The translations under genes were made by a program, and so were the position numbers. The notes beneath the pieces were generated by a model. The model was not told where the DNA came from, did not search any database, and saw only the letters and a list, made by a program, of their open reading frames with translations. Shown here piece after piece: positions 33,592 through 42,156 of a DNA stretch of 64,000 nt. Location: positions 18,297 to 82,296 of the forward strand of contig CALXHI010000001.1 in assembly GCA_944388075.1 (NCBI GenBank). Reading direction: 5' to 3'. Within the stretch, counting starts at the first letter, position 1, and each line of letters starts with the position of its first letter. The DNA comes from an uncultured Clostridia bacterium (GTDB lineage: Bacteria > Bacillota > Clostridia > Oscillospirales > Ruminococcaceae).

Positions 33592-34227
33592 TTATGGTAT
33601 AATCGTGCCAAACAGCCGATCGCCGGCATCGCCCAAACCCGGTACAATATATGCCCGCTCATTCAGATGCGAGTCCAGACAGCCGACAAGGATATCAATA
33701 TCCGGATGTGCCTGCTGAAGCGTCTGCAAGCCCTCCGGCGCAGCGATAATGCTGACAAATCGAATCCGCTTACAGCCCTTTTCTTTCAACGCATCTATCG
33801 CCTGTACCGCAGAGCCGCCTGTTGCCAGCATCGGGTCGAGCACGATCACCTGCCGCTCCGACAGATTCGGCGGCAGCTTGCAGAAATAGGTATGCGGCTC
33901 GAAGGTTTCCTCATCCCGATACAAACCGATATGCCCAACCGAAACTTCCGGCAGCAGTGCCGACATACCCTCCACCATACCCAGTCCGGCACGCAGAATC
34001 GGTACGAGTACCGGCGGCTGTCCTGCCAGCATCGGTACTTCTGCCGTGGTGAGCGGCGTAGTCACGGAAACCGATTCCGTTTCCAAATCCCGATACGCTT
34101 CATACCCCAAAAGCATCGCTATCTCCGTCACCGTTCGGCGAAACACACCCGTATCGGTGCTCTTGTTGCGCAGCAGCGATATCTTATGCTGCAACAGCGG
34201 ATGCGTCAAAATCACAGCTTGTCCCAT
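33592..34227 (-). CDS. upp: Uracil phosphoribosyltransferase
   Basis: The 211-residue protein converts uracil and PRPP to UMP in pyrimidine salvage. Family features are TPLTTAEVPML near 55-65, VPILRAGLGMVEG near 74-86, the PRPP loop VLDPMLATGGSAVQAID near 127-143 and GCLDSHLNERAYIVPGLGDAGDR near 179-201. Length is normal (about 209). ATG 34227 has GGGAGGG on the minus strand. Monocistronic. Confidence 0.96.
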   Translation of the reverse strand: MGQAVILTHPLLQHKISLLRNKSTDTGVFRRTVTEIAMLLGYEAYRDLETESVSVTTPLTTAEVPMLAGQPPVLVPILRAGLGMVEGMSALLPEVSVGHIGLYRDEETFEPHTYFCKLPPNLSERQVIVLDPMLATGGSAVQAIDALKEKGCKRIRFVSIIAAPEGLQTLQQAHPDIDILVGCLDSHLNERAYIVPGLGDAGDRLFGTIIP

Positions 34228-34278
34228 AGCAAGCCCTCCCTTTCCGTTTTCCTGCGGCAGCAACACCGCACTATTTTT

Positions 34279-34307
34279 ATTATACCATAGATTCTCGGCT
34301 TTGCCAA
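34279..34307 (-). promoter_or_regulatory. Promoter of upp
   Basis: On the minus strand TTGGCA (34307-34302), 17 bases, TATAAT (34284-34279) with TGG extension. It is nearly back to back with the plus-strand promoter at 34311-34339. Confidence 0.82.
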
Positions 34308-34310
34308 CCC

Positions 34311-34339
34311 TTTACATTTGTCGTATTTTGTGGTATAAT
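34311..34339 (+). promoter_or_regulatory. Promoter of barstar-like gene
   Basis: TTTACA at 34311-34316, 17 bases, TATAAT at 34334-34339 with TGG extension. Confidence 0.82.
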
Positions 34340-34377
34340 AGGTATGATTCGTTATTTTGTCAAGGAGGGATGCTATC

Positions 34378-34647
34378 ATGAAAAAAATTCTGCTGGACTG
34401 CACACGCATTACCGATCGTGCATCCATGAATCGCCTGCTGGTTCAGACCTTCGATCTGCCGTTTTGGTACAGTGAACCCATCGATGCTTTGCAGGAATTT
34501 CTTGCCAAACCCCATCCGCCGCTTACCATCATCGTCACTCCTGTCAAACAGCTGCTCACCAAAACCGACCGCTATGGCAGAGCAATCCTCCATGTGCTCG
34601 AAACCGCCGAGCAGCAATATCGGAATATCAATCTGATTTTGCTCTGA
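34378..34647 (+). CDS. Barstar-like protein (ribonuclease inhibitor family), orphan
   Basis: The 89-residue protein has the length and pattern of barstar: MKKILLDCTRI strand, helix RASMNRLLVQTFDLP, then FWYSEPIDALQEFL aligning with YYGENLDALWDCL of barstar, and a C-terminal helix-strand ending INLILL. The key barnase-contacting Asp35 is conserved as Asp36; Asp39 is Glu40; Trp38 is Gln. Barstar-family proteins inhibit secreted or toxin ribonucleases. No ribonuclease gene adjoins it. ATG 34378 has AAGGAGG at 34363-34369. Confidence 0.8.
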   Translation: MKKILLDCTRITDRASMNRLLVQTFDLPFWYSEPIDALQEFLAKPHPPLTIIVTPVKQLLTKTDRYGRAILHVLETAEQQYRNINLILL

Positions 34648-34671
34648 TCGTTCGGGTTTACAATTTCTTTC

Positions 34672-34700
34672 TTGCTTTTTTGCGCATAATTTGCTATACT
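34672..34700 (+). promoter_or_regulatory. Promoter of AGCS symporter locus
   Basis: TTGCTT at 34672-34677, 17 bases, TATACT at 34695-34700. Confidence 0.72.
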
Positions 34701-34752
34701 ATATGCGACATGCAGATGTCCCAAATCTCACAGCTTCGGAGGTAAGGTAAAT

Positions 34753-36262
34753 ATGTGGCAAACCATTCTCGATGGCATCGAGCAAGTCAACCAAATCATC
34801 AACCAATTCGTCTGGGTCTCCCTGCCATTATCCTGATTCTCGGCACGGGTTTCATTATGTCCCTGCGGACACGTTGGCTCCAAATCCGCCGCTTCGGCTA
34901 TGCCCTGCGAATCACTGTCGGACAGACCGTCAAGGATATGTGCCGCAAACAGGAAAAAAAGCCGGAAAAACTACCACGGTGTCCCCGTTCGAGGCATTCT
35001 CTACCGCCATCTCCGGAACGGTCGGTACGGGCAATATCGTTGGTGTTGTTTCGGCTATTTTGACCGGCGGTCCGGGTGCGGTGTTCTGGATGTGGGTATC
35101 GGCGTTGTTCGGCATGGTCACCAAATATGCCGAAACCGTGCTCGGTCTTTATTTCCGTAAAAAGGACGAAAACGACGAATTCTGCGGCGGTTCGTTTTAC
35201 AGCATCGCTGCCGGTCTGAAAAAGAATTGGCTCGCCTATCTCTCTGCCGTGTTCTGCGTCCTCGCTGCCATCGGTATGAGCGGTATGCAGACCAACAAAA
35301 TTTCCGGCTCGATTTCCGGTGCGATTTCTCAGCTGACCACACTCGAAAACAGCATGGCTCTGCAAATCGGTATCGGCATCGGCATTGCCGCTCTGACCGC
35401 TCTCATCATTATCGGCGGCATTTAGCGCATCGGCAAGGTCACTTCTATGCTGATCCCCTTCATGTCGCTGCTGTTCATCGGTACTTCGCTGATTGCGATT
35501 TTCACCCATATTACAGAAATCCCACACGCATTTGCCCTCATTTTTCAGCACGCCTTCCAATTCAAAGCGGTCGGCGGCGGTATCACGGGCTATGCCTTTG
35601 CACAGGTCGTTCGCAAGGGTATGTCTCGCGGCGTATTCTCCAATGAAGCCGGTCTGGGTTCGTCCCCCATCGCCCATGCCGCTTCGGAAACCAAAGAGCC
35701 TGTCAAGCAGGGTATGTGGGGTGTGTTCGAGGTTTTCTTCGATACCTTCATCATCTGTACGCTGACCGCCCTCACTTTCCTGACCACCTTCGATATCGCC
35801 GCATTGACCGGCACGGAGGACGATACCATCAAAGCCATGGAGATGTTTACCGTCAATTTCGGCAGTGCAGGCACGGTCATTTTTGCGATTATTATGCCGC
35901 TGTTCGCCTTTACAACGATCATTGCATGGTCGTTCTACGGCGAAAAGGCAACCGATTTCCTCTTCCAAAAGCTCGGCACAAAGGGCAGACGCATTGCGAT
36001 TACGACATTCAAGATATTGTATGTGCTGTTGATCGTAGCATCTGCCGGTATTCACAGCGAATTGGTTTGGGCGATTTCCGATACGGCAAACGGTTTGATG
36101 GCAATTCCGAATTTGATTGCGCTCATCGCCATGAGCGCCCTGATTGCTCGGATTACCAAAAACTATTTCGATCGGCAAAATGGTGCCGATATCCCACCCA
36201 TGCTCTCCGCTGACCCGCAGTTGAATGCGGAATTTGAAGAGGAACTGAAGCCGCAGGTATGA
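34753..36262 (+). pseudogene. Sodium:alanine symporter (AGCS family), disrupted by two frameshifts and a stop
   Basis: Read across three disruptions, this encodes a full AGCS amino acid/sodium symporter of about 500 residues with many membrane helices. It starts at ATG 34753 (GGAGGTAAGG upstream). A base is missing in the G run at 34813-34816, moving FVW to GLPAIILILG; another is missing in the A run 34954-34960, moving QEKK to AGKTTTVSPFEAF; and TAG at 35423-35425 replaces an expected Lys codon in GGI-RIGKVTS. Downstream from 35447 the frame is intact (GGGITGYAFAQ, SNEAGLGSSPIAHAA). The promoter, ribosome site and terminator are intact, so decay is recent or the sequence has errors. Confidence 0.88.
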
Positions 36263-36284
36263 CATTGCTCTTTATTCTTTGAAT

Positions 36285-36313
36285 AACCCGACGCCGGATA
36301 GCGTCGGGCTTTT
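36285..36313 (+). terminator. Terminator after AGCS locus
   Basis: CCCGACGC (36287-36294), loop CGGATA, GCGTCGGG (36301-36308) and T4. Confidence 0.88.
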
Positions 36314-36339
36314 CAATGTATATCGGCGTTGCTCATATA

Positions 36340-36436
36340 CACCGGAGGACGCTGTCCTCCGGACACCGCTGCAGATACTGATGGCGCATTCCGCACCCGA
36401 TGCTCGCGGTAGACAATGGATGCAGGCACTGCCTGC
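36340..36436 (+). repeat. Interspersed palindromic repeat, family 2, copy 1
   Basis: This gene-free stretch contains two short palindromes, CCGGAGGACGCTGTCCTCCGG and TGCAGGCACTGCCTGCA, connected by about 60 bases. A diverged copy in the opposite orientation lies at 63305-63378 (19 identical bases over GGATGCAGGCACTGCCTGC and similar spacing), and the first palindrome recurs at about 56581-56619. It resembles REP-type intergenic repeats. Confidence 0.5.
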
Positions 36437-36478
36437 ATTCTGCACGGATTGCCGGGGTTCAAACAGGGATTTTTGTAC

Positions 36479-36507
36479 TGGACAAGTGATTGGATTTGTG
36501 GTATAAT
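36479..36507 (+). promoter_or_regulatory. Promoter of queA-pyk
   Basis: TGGACA at 36479-36484, 17 bases, TATAAT at 36502-36507 with TGG extension. Confidence 0.8.
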
Positions 36508-36569
36508 GGTATATGGGAAAGGTTGGGTCTTTTGCAGTTTGACCCGCAATTTCCGAAAGGATGTGACCT

Positions 36570-37625
36570 ATGATCGACTATACCCAACGTACCACCTACG
36601 GCTACGAGCTGCCGGAAGCCTTGATTGCCCAAACACCAATCGAACCCCGTTCCGCATCTCGTATGCTGTGTCTTGACCGTGAAACCGGTGCTGTCACCCA
36701 CCACCATTTCTATGAACTGGGCGACTTCTTGCAGCCGGGTGATCTGCTTGTCATGAACGATTCCCGTGTGCTGCCGGCTCGTCTTTACGGCGTGAAAACC
36801 GAAAACCAAACGCCAATCGAATTTCTCTTGCTAAAACCCGTTCGGGAAAAGGTTTGGGAAATCATCTGCAAGCCCGCAAAAAAAGCCAAAATCGGTACTC
36901 GTTTCTCCTTCGGCGACAAACTCGATGCCGTGGTACTCGATACAACGGTGGACGGCGGCCGCATTGTCGAATTCCACTGTGACGGCAGCCTCTATGCCGT
37001 ACTCGATGAAATCGGACAGATGCCTCTGCCGCCCTATATCACTGCAAAGCTCCAAAACAAAGAGCGTTACCAAACCGTCTATTCCCGTGAACTTGGCTCA
37101 TCTGCTGCGCCGACCGCCGGATTGCACTTCACACCCGAGCTGCTCGCCGAGCTGAAAGCCAAAGGCATCGAGCAGGCATTCGTCACACTTCATGTCGGGC
37201 TCGGCACATTCCGTCCCGTCAAAGAGGACGATATCCGCAGCCACCATATGCACATCGAGCATTACTCGATTTCCGCTGAAACCGCCGAGAAGATCCGTCA
37301 AACCAAGGCAAACGGCGGTCGGGTGATCGCAGTCGGTACGACCTCCTGCCGTACCCTCGAGGGTGCGATGCAAGCCTATGGCGATATCACCGCCTGCGAG
37401 GGCGATACAGGTATCTTCATCTATCCGCCCTATGACTTCCGCTGCATTGACGGCTTGATCACCAACTTTCACCTGCCGGAATCCACCTTGATTATGCTCG
37501 TCTCCGCTTTCGCCGGCTATGCGCATACCATGAATGCCTACCGCATTGCCGTGCAGGAACAATACCGCTTCTTCAGTTTCGGCGATTCGATGCTGATTCT
37601 GCCCAATATCCAGTCAAAGGAGTAA
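36570..37625 (+). CDS. queA: S-adenosylmethionine:tRNA ribosyltransferase-isomerase
   Basis: The 351-residue enzyme transfers the ribosyl part of SAM to preQ1 in tRNA during queuosine synthesis. Typical segments are YELPEALIAQTPIEPR near 12-27, VMNDSRVLPARL near 61-72, SAAPTAGLHFTPELL near 177-191, HVGLGTFRPV near 208-217 and GLITNFHLPESTLIMLVSAF near 297-316. Full length. GAAAGGA at 36555-36561 precedes the ATG. pyk follows five bases after the stop. No tgt gene is adjacent. Confidence 0.97.
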   Translation: MIDYTQRTTYGYELPEALIAQTPIEPRSASRMLCLDRETGAVTHHHFYELGDFLQPGDLLVMNDSRVLPARLYGVKTENQTPIEFLLLKPVREKVWEIICKPAKKAKIGTRFSFGDKLDAVVLDTTVDGGRIVEFHCDGSLYAVLDEIGQMPLPPYITAKLQNKERYQTVYSRELGSSAAPTAGLHFTPELLAELKAKGIEQAFVTLHVGLGTFRPVKEDDIRSHHMHIEHYSISAETAEKIRQTKANGGRVIAVGTTSCRTLEGAMQAYGDITACEGDTGIFIYPPYDFRCIDGLITNFHLPESTLIMLVSAFAGYAHTMNAYRIAVQEQYRFFSFGDSMLILPNIQSKE

Positions 37626-37630
37626 TTGCC

Positions 37631-39064
37631 ATGTATTCCAAAACCCCTCTCCGCAAAACCAAAATCGTTTGCACAATGGGTCCGTCCACCGAGGACGAGA
37701 ATGTGCTCCGTCAAATGATGCTCGCCGGCATGAATGTTGCCCGCTTCAACTTCTCTCATGCCAACTACGAGATCGATCGCAAACGATTTGAAACTGTCGT
37801 GCGTCTGCGTGAGGAACTCGGTCTGCCGATCGCTACCCTGCTCGATACGAAAGGTCCTGAAGTGCGTCTGCGTAAATTTCCGGATGGTCCGGCAGAATTG
37901 ACCGAGGGGCAAATCTATACCCTCACCACCCGTGACTGCCCCTGCGATAACAAACTCGGCAGCGTCAATTACCCCAGACTGACCAGCGATGTCAAGCCCG
38001 GTGCTTCGGTCATGATCAACGATGGCTTGGTCGAACTGCGTGTCGAGCAGGTCAGCGCACAGGATTTGACCTGCCGTGTCATTCATGGCGGTATGATTTC
38101 CGATAACAAATCCTGCAACTTCCCCGGCGTTAAGCTGTCGATGCCCTATCTGAGCGATGCCGACATGAATGACCTCGAATTCGGCTGCAAGCTCGGATTC
38201 GACTTCATCGCCGCCAGCTTTACCCGTACCGGTGCGGATATCCGCTATCTGCGCAAGTTTACGCAGAGCCTTGGCTGGTACGGTGTACGCATTATCGCAA
38301 AAATCGAGAATTGGGAGGGTGTCGAGAATATTGATGAGATTCTCGAAGCCGCTGACGGCATCATGGTTGCCCGTGGCGATATGGGCGTTGAGATTCCGTT
38401 TGAGCAGATCCCTGCCATTCAGAAAACTTTGATTCGCAAGGGTTATGAAGCCGGTAAGCAGGTCATTACCGCTACCCAGATGCTCGAATCCATGATTACC
38501 CATGCCCGTCCGACTCGCGCCGAGATTACCGATGTTGCCAATGCGATTTACGATGGCACGAGTGCAATTATGCTTTCCGGCGAAACCGCTGCCGGTCAGT
38601 TCCCGGTCGAAGCCGTACAGACCATGGAGCGCATTGCCATTACGACCGAAAGCAATATCGACTACAAAGGACAGTTCATTCGCCGTCAGATTGGGCAGAT
38701 GGGCATTTCCAGCGCTATCTCCCATGCCGCTGTTACCACGGCGCACGACCTCGATGCCTCTGCCATCGTCACCGTCACCAAGGAGGGCGAAACCGCTCGT
38801 CTGATTTCCAAATACCGCCCGATGTTCCCGATCATCTCCTGCACCACCGACCCGATGATTCAGCGGCAGATGAATCTCTCTTGGGGTGTCCATCCGCTTG
38901 TCATCAATGAGGAGACCAGTACGGATGCTCTGTTTGACCACGCCATTGAGGCAGCCTGCAAAGCCGGTTATACCAAGCCCGGCGATCTGGTCGTTATCAC
39001 GGCGGGTGTGCCGCTCGGCATTTCGGGTACGACCAACCTGCTCAAGGCACAGTGCATTGAGTAA
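37631..39064 (+). CDS. pyk: Pyruvate kinase
   Basis: The 477-residue glycolytic enzyme converts PEP and ADP to pyruvate and ATP. KTKIVCTMGPST is near 9-20, MNVARFNFSHANY near 34-46, TLLDTKGPEVR near 67-77, the signature IIAKIENWEGVENIDEIL near 220-237, ARGDMGVEIPFEQIP near 246-260 and the C-terminal allosteric domain about 355-477. It lacks the extra PEP-utiliser domain of Bacillus pyruvate kinase. Co-transcribed with queA, and followed by a strong terminator. Confidence 0.97.
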   Translation: MYSKTPLRKTKIVCTMGPSTEDENVLRQMMLAGMNVARFNFSHANYEIDRKRFETVVRLREELGLPIATLLDTKGPEVRLRKFPDGPAELTEGQIYTLTTRDCPCDNKLGSVNYPRLTSDVKPGASVMINDGLVELRVEQVSAQDLTCRVIHGGMISDNKSCNFPGVKLSMPYLSDADMNDLEFGCKLGFDFIAASFTRTGADIRYLRKFTQSLGWYGVRIIAKIENWEGVENIDEILEAADGIMVARGDMGVEIPFEQIPAIQKTLIRKGYEAGKQVITATQMLESMITHARPTRAEITDVANAIYDGTSAIMLSGETAAGQFPVEAVQTMERIAITTESNIDYKGQFIRRQIGQMGISSAISHAAVTTAHDLDASAIVTVTKEGETARLISKYRPMFPIISCTTDPMIQRQMNLSWGVHPLVINEETSTDALFDHAIEAACKAGYTKPGDLVVITAGVPLGISGTTNLLKAQCIE

Positions 39065-39086
39065 GCCCTGAATCTACCATAACACC

Positions 39087-39133
39087 AAACGCTTTTAGAG
39101 TTCCGGTCAACGGTTCTCTAAAAGCGTTTTTTT
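39087..39133 (+). terminator. Terminator of queA-pyk
   Basis: A 14-base-pair stem AAACGCTTTTAGAG / CTCTAAAAGCGTTT with a 15-base loop and T run. Confidence 0.92.
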
Positions 39134-39216
39134 GTGCCGGTTCGACAGTGGACAGAAAAAATTTCGGATGTAGACGCAGTTCGAGTCTTTTCGCAGGATG
39201 TAGGCGTTATACTAAG

Positions 39217-39232
39217 GCAACACCGCACAAAC
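39217..39232 (+). repeat. Solo terminal repeat of the MITE-like element
   Basis: GGCAACACCGCACAAA is identical to the left end of the elements at 43012 and 63408, but the rest of the element is missing. It overlaps the putative promoter region of the lipoprotein gene, three bases after a TATACT at 39209-39214. Confidence 0.6.
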
Positions 39233-39274
39233 ACAATCTTATAAAAAGCGAGAAATCTGAATCAGAGGTCTTAT

Positions 39275-40501
39275 ATGATGTGTCGTATCTTTCAAAAAAT
39301 AATTGCAACGCTCTCTACTATGCTCATACTCTCAGGCTGTACACAGCCCATCGAATCCCCTGACGCTTTGCACAATCCGCTCCCCTATCAGGAACAAACT
39401 CTTCAGCAGCTCCACCTCTCCATCTCACCGCAAACCGATGCACAAGATGCTGTCATTGCCGCATGGATACCCTATTTCGCCTACGATGTGCTGCTCTCCA
39501 ATCCTGATAATGCCGTCAACCGCCAACGCATTCGTGCATGGCTCGAACAGGCAAAGGATTTGGGTATCAATACGATTTTTGCACATACGGTCGCATTCGG
39601 GGAGGCATACCACACCTCAAGCCATTACCCCAAAACCGGTGACGATGATGTATTGGCATTGCTTTCAGAGCTTTGTGCGGAATGCGAGTTGTCGCTCCAT
39701 GCGTGGATCAATCCCCTGCGCCTGCAAACCGATGCGGTCATGCCGCAGCATACCGGCGACACCACGCTCGGACGTTGGTTTCTCGATGCGGAACAGCGGC
39801 TCGAAACCATGTGCCGTGTCAATGACCGCTGGTATCTCAATCCGGCAAGTGAATCGGTCTGCGATTTTCTCTGCGATGCCGCTGAGGAATTGCTCACGCA
39901 GTACGACATTGATGGCATTCACATCGATGACTATTTTTATCCGACCACCGACCCTGCCTTTGATGCTGCGGGCTTCGCCGAGTCCGGGGAAACCGATCTG
40001 GCCGCATGGCGTAAGCAGAATATCCACCGCATGATGCAAAGGCTCTATCAGCGCATTCATGCGGTCAAGCCCGATGCGGTCTTTTCGGTCAGCCCACAGG
40101 GCAATCTCACCGTCTCCACAGAGCATCTCTATGCCGATGCTGCCTACTGGCTCGCTCATACAGGCTATGCCGATTGGGTCATTCCGCAAATCTATTTCGG
40201 GTTCGAGAACGAAAGCAGTCCCTTCGCCGAAACGGTCGCCGCATGGCAAGCCCTGCCCAGAGCCGATACCGTGCGATTGCTCATCGGCATTGCTACATAT
40301 AAGGTCAACAGCTCCGACCCCTATGCCGGTATCGGCTCTGCCGAATGGCAGACCGATACGGAAATCCCGGCACGCCAAGCAGCACTGGTATTGCAAGACC
40401 CGTCGATCGAAGGCATTGCCCTATATCATCTCGATACCACCTTGCAAATGCCCGAATCCGAACGTACTGCCCTCAAGGATATTCTCCGCAGCCTAAATTA
40501 A
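39275..40501 (+). CDS. GHL10/DUF187-type glycoside hydrolase-like lipoprotein
   Basis: The 408-residue protein has a lipoprotein signal (residues 1-23, lipobox LILSGC with Cys23) and a TIM-barrel domain of the GHL10 family: ARIRAWLEQAKDLGINTIFAHT-like start near 85-106, LHAWINPLRL near 140-149, DGIHIDDYFYP near 215-225 and YADWVIPQIYFGF near 295-307. These proteins resemble family 10-like glycosidases that may act on wall or exopolysaccharides; activity is unproven. The Asp pair in HIDDYF would be catalytic candidates. The start of tandem ATGs at 39275 has GAGG upstream. Monocistronic. Confidence 0.85.
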   Translation: MMCRIFQKIIATLSTMLILSGCTQPIESPDALHNPLPYQEQTLQQLHLSISPQTDAQDAVIAAWIPYFAYDVLLSNPDNAVNRQRIRAWLEQAKDLGINTIFAHTVAFGEAYHTSSHYPKTGDDDVLALLSELCAECELSLHAWINPLRLQTDAVMPQHTGDTTLGRWFLDAEQRLETMCRVNDRWYLNPASESVCDFLCDAAEELLTQYDIDGIHIDDYFYPTTDPAFDAAGFAESGETDLAAWRKQNIHRMMQRLYQRIHAVKPDAVFSVSPQGNLTVSTEHLYADAAYWLAHTGYADWVIPQIYFGFENESSPFAETVAAWQALPRADTVRLLIGIATYKVNSSDPYAGIGSAEWQTDTEIPARQAALVLQDPSIEGIALYHLDTTLQMPESERTALKDILRSLN

Positions 40502-40581
40502 GAGAAATTTCAGTTTCATTTTAAGTTCCTGTGCTATTCTGTGGATGTACCAAATGAATGAGAAGGGAAAGGTAGGCTGCT

Positions 40582-41310
40582 ATGGAAATTTTGATTGTAG
40601 AATCCAATCGCACACTCGTACAGTCCTTGCGTACCCGTCTGGAAGCCGATGGATTTACCGTCACGACGGCTGCAATCGGTCACGATGCCCTCGGACTCTT
40701 GACCGAGCCTCGCTTTCATGGCATTCTGCTGTCAACCGGTTTGCCGGATATGAAGGGGCTGCAGGTGCTGCGAGAACTGCGCAACCGCAACCTCGATACG
40801 CCGGTCATGCTGCTCAGTATGCAGTCAGCCGTCGCCGACCGTGTGTGCGGTTTAGACAGCGGTGCGGATGACTATCTCGTCAAGCCGTTTCACATCGATG
40901 AATGTATGGCAAGGGTGCGGCGGCTCGTCCGAACCTATCAGCTGCCAAACAAAGCCCCGTCCATTTTCTGTGTCGCCGATTTGACCGTCGATACCGAGCA
41001 CCATATCGCCACCCGCAGCGGTACACGCATTCTGCTCTCTGCCAAGGAATCTGCCATCCTCGAATATATGGTGCAGCATCAAGGGCAAACGCTCACCCGT
41101 GAGGACATTGAAGCACATGTGCCATCGTCGATGCTGCAGCCGGGCAGTGCCGTCATCAGCGTCTATATTCACTATCTGCGCAAAAAGCTCGACCGAGATT
41201 ATCCGGTCAAGCTGCTGCATACCGTCCGCGGCAACGGCTATGTGCTCAGTGCCGAACCGCCCGCTGCCGCCCGTTATGCGTCCTACGGCATTCCCACGCA
41301 CTCACTTTAA
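40582..41310 (+). CDS. Atypical OmpR-family response regulator lacking the phospho-acceptor
   Basis: The 242-residue protein has a receiver domain (1-118) and a winged-helix DNA-binding domain (about 128-228, VISVYIHYLRKKL and TVRGNGYVL). The phospho-acceptor aspartate is replaced by Ser51 (ILLSTGLPDMKG), and the acidic pair after strand one is E7-S8 instead of E/D-D. Lys101 (VKPF) and Ser79 are kept. No histidine kinase gene is beside it. It is therefore probably an orphan regulator that works without phosphorylation, as known for a few atypical regulators. Ribosome site GGGAAAGG at 40564-40571. Confidence 0.87.
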   Translation: MEILIVESNRTLVQSLRTRLEADGFTVTTAAIGHDALGLLTEPRFHGILLSTGLPDMKGLQVLRELRNRNLDTPVMLLSMQSAVADRVCGLDSGADDYLVKPFHIDECMARVRRLVRTYQLPNKAPSIFCVADLTVDTEHHIATRSGTRILLSAKESAILEYMVQHQGQTLTREDIEAHVPSSMLQPGSAVISVYIHYLRKKLDRDYPVKLLHTVRGNGYVLSAEPPAAARYASYGIPTHSL

Positions 41311-41909
41311 TCTGTGACAAACCAGCCGTTTTCCTGTGCTCGTCGAATCAATTCCATCGCATAATCCCCAAGCACCGTTGAACCGGCATAGACCGGCTGC
41401 ATACGTCCGATGACCTGTTCAGGCTTGATGCGATGCCTTTGCCAGCTCTCGCCCTGCTTGCAGTAGTTCAGCGTCAAGGGCTGAATGCGGTCGAGGGCTG
41501 CCGCAAAGCGTGCTTCGGGCGTACTGCCGGCTTCAAATTCCTCCCAGAGCCTGCGAAAGCGTTCGCTCTGCTCTTTGGGCAGCATACCGAATAACCGCTC
41601 GGCGGCTCGTTGCTCCCGTTCGACTTTGGTCGCATTGCCGGCTGTGTCATAGGCATAGGTATCGCCGGCGTCAATCTCGACAATATCGTGTATCAGCACG
41701 GTTTCTACCACCGTGGCAACGTTCACCGTCTCGTTGGCATATTCCGATAACACCAATGCCAGCATTGCCAAATGCCATGCGTGTTCCGCATCGTTCTCCG
41801 CACGGTCTTCGTGCAAAACTCTGGTCTGACGGCGGATATTCTTCATCTTGTCCAGCTCCACCAGAAACGCCATTTGCTGCGTGAACCGCTCCATTTGTTC
41901 CGAATTCAT
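41307..41909 (-). CDS. HD domain hydrolase (YfbR/HDDC2-like nucleotidase)
   Basis: The 200-residue protein has the HD motif set of 5'-deoxynucleotidases: RAENDAEHAWHLAML near 35-49 with the first His, ETVLIHDIVEIDAGDTYAYD near 71-90 with the HD pair and following Glu/Asp, and a distal Asp in AALDRIQPL. Likely hydrolyses nucleoside monophosphates. ATG 41909 has AAGGAGA on the minus strand; the frame extends to 42125 but through the promoter. Convergent with the response regulator gene with a four-base overlap of the stop codons. Confidence 0.88.
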   Translation of the reverse strand: MNSEQMERFTQQMAFLVELDKMKNIRRQTRVLHEDRAENDAEHAWHLAMLALVLSEYANETVNVATVVETVLIHDIVEIDAGDTYAYDTAGNATKVEREQRAAERLFGMLPKEQSERFRRLWEEFEAGSTPEARFAAALDRIQPLTLNYCKQGESWQRHRIKPEQVIGRMQPVYAGSTVLGDYAMELIRRAQENGWFVTD

Positions 41910-41981
41910 CCCAATATCTCCTTCCGCCAATGCCGCACAGAGAACCTCTCCCTGTGCGGTATTGCAGTATGTGTATATAGT

Positions 41982-42010
41982 ATCATACCACATCTCATGC
42001 AAAAAAGCAA
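41982..42010 (-). promoter_or_regulatory. Promoter of HD hydrolase gene
   Basis: On the minus strand TTGCTT (42010-42005), 17 bases, TATGAT (41987-41982) with TGG extension. Confidence 0.65.
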
Positions 42011-42089
42011 ATCCATCCGTCAACATTCCGATTTTTGTCACTTTCGAGGGAATTGTTTTATGAGAACATACAAAGTTTCTCGAAATCTC

Positions 42090-42119
42090 TTTACAATAGC
42101 AGCACGATTCGATTATGAT
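42090..42119 (+). promoter_or_regulatory. Promoter of amino acid binding protein gene
   Basis: TTTACA at 42090-42095, 18 bases, TATGAT at 42114-42119. Confidence 0.65.
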
Positions 42120-42156
42120 ATCCATATCAATTTCACCGTATCTTGGAGGTAGTCAT

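Noticed and set aside
33594..33602. TGGTATAAT on the plus strand inside the end of upp
   Set aside because: There is no -35-like box at 16-18 bases and no plus-strand gene downstream.
34258..34272. GCAACACCGCAC resembling the MITE end, upstream of upp
   Set aside because: Only twelve bases match, no second end is present and it lies between a promoter and its gene; too short to call.
34898..36265. Minus-strand open frame of 455 codons, intact where the plus-strand symporter is broken
   Set aside because: Being uninterrupted made it worth checking, but the plus-strand frames together give a full AGCS protein and the minus frame has no known fold or start signal.
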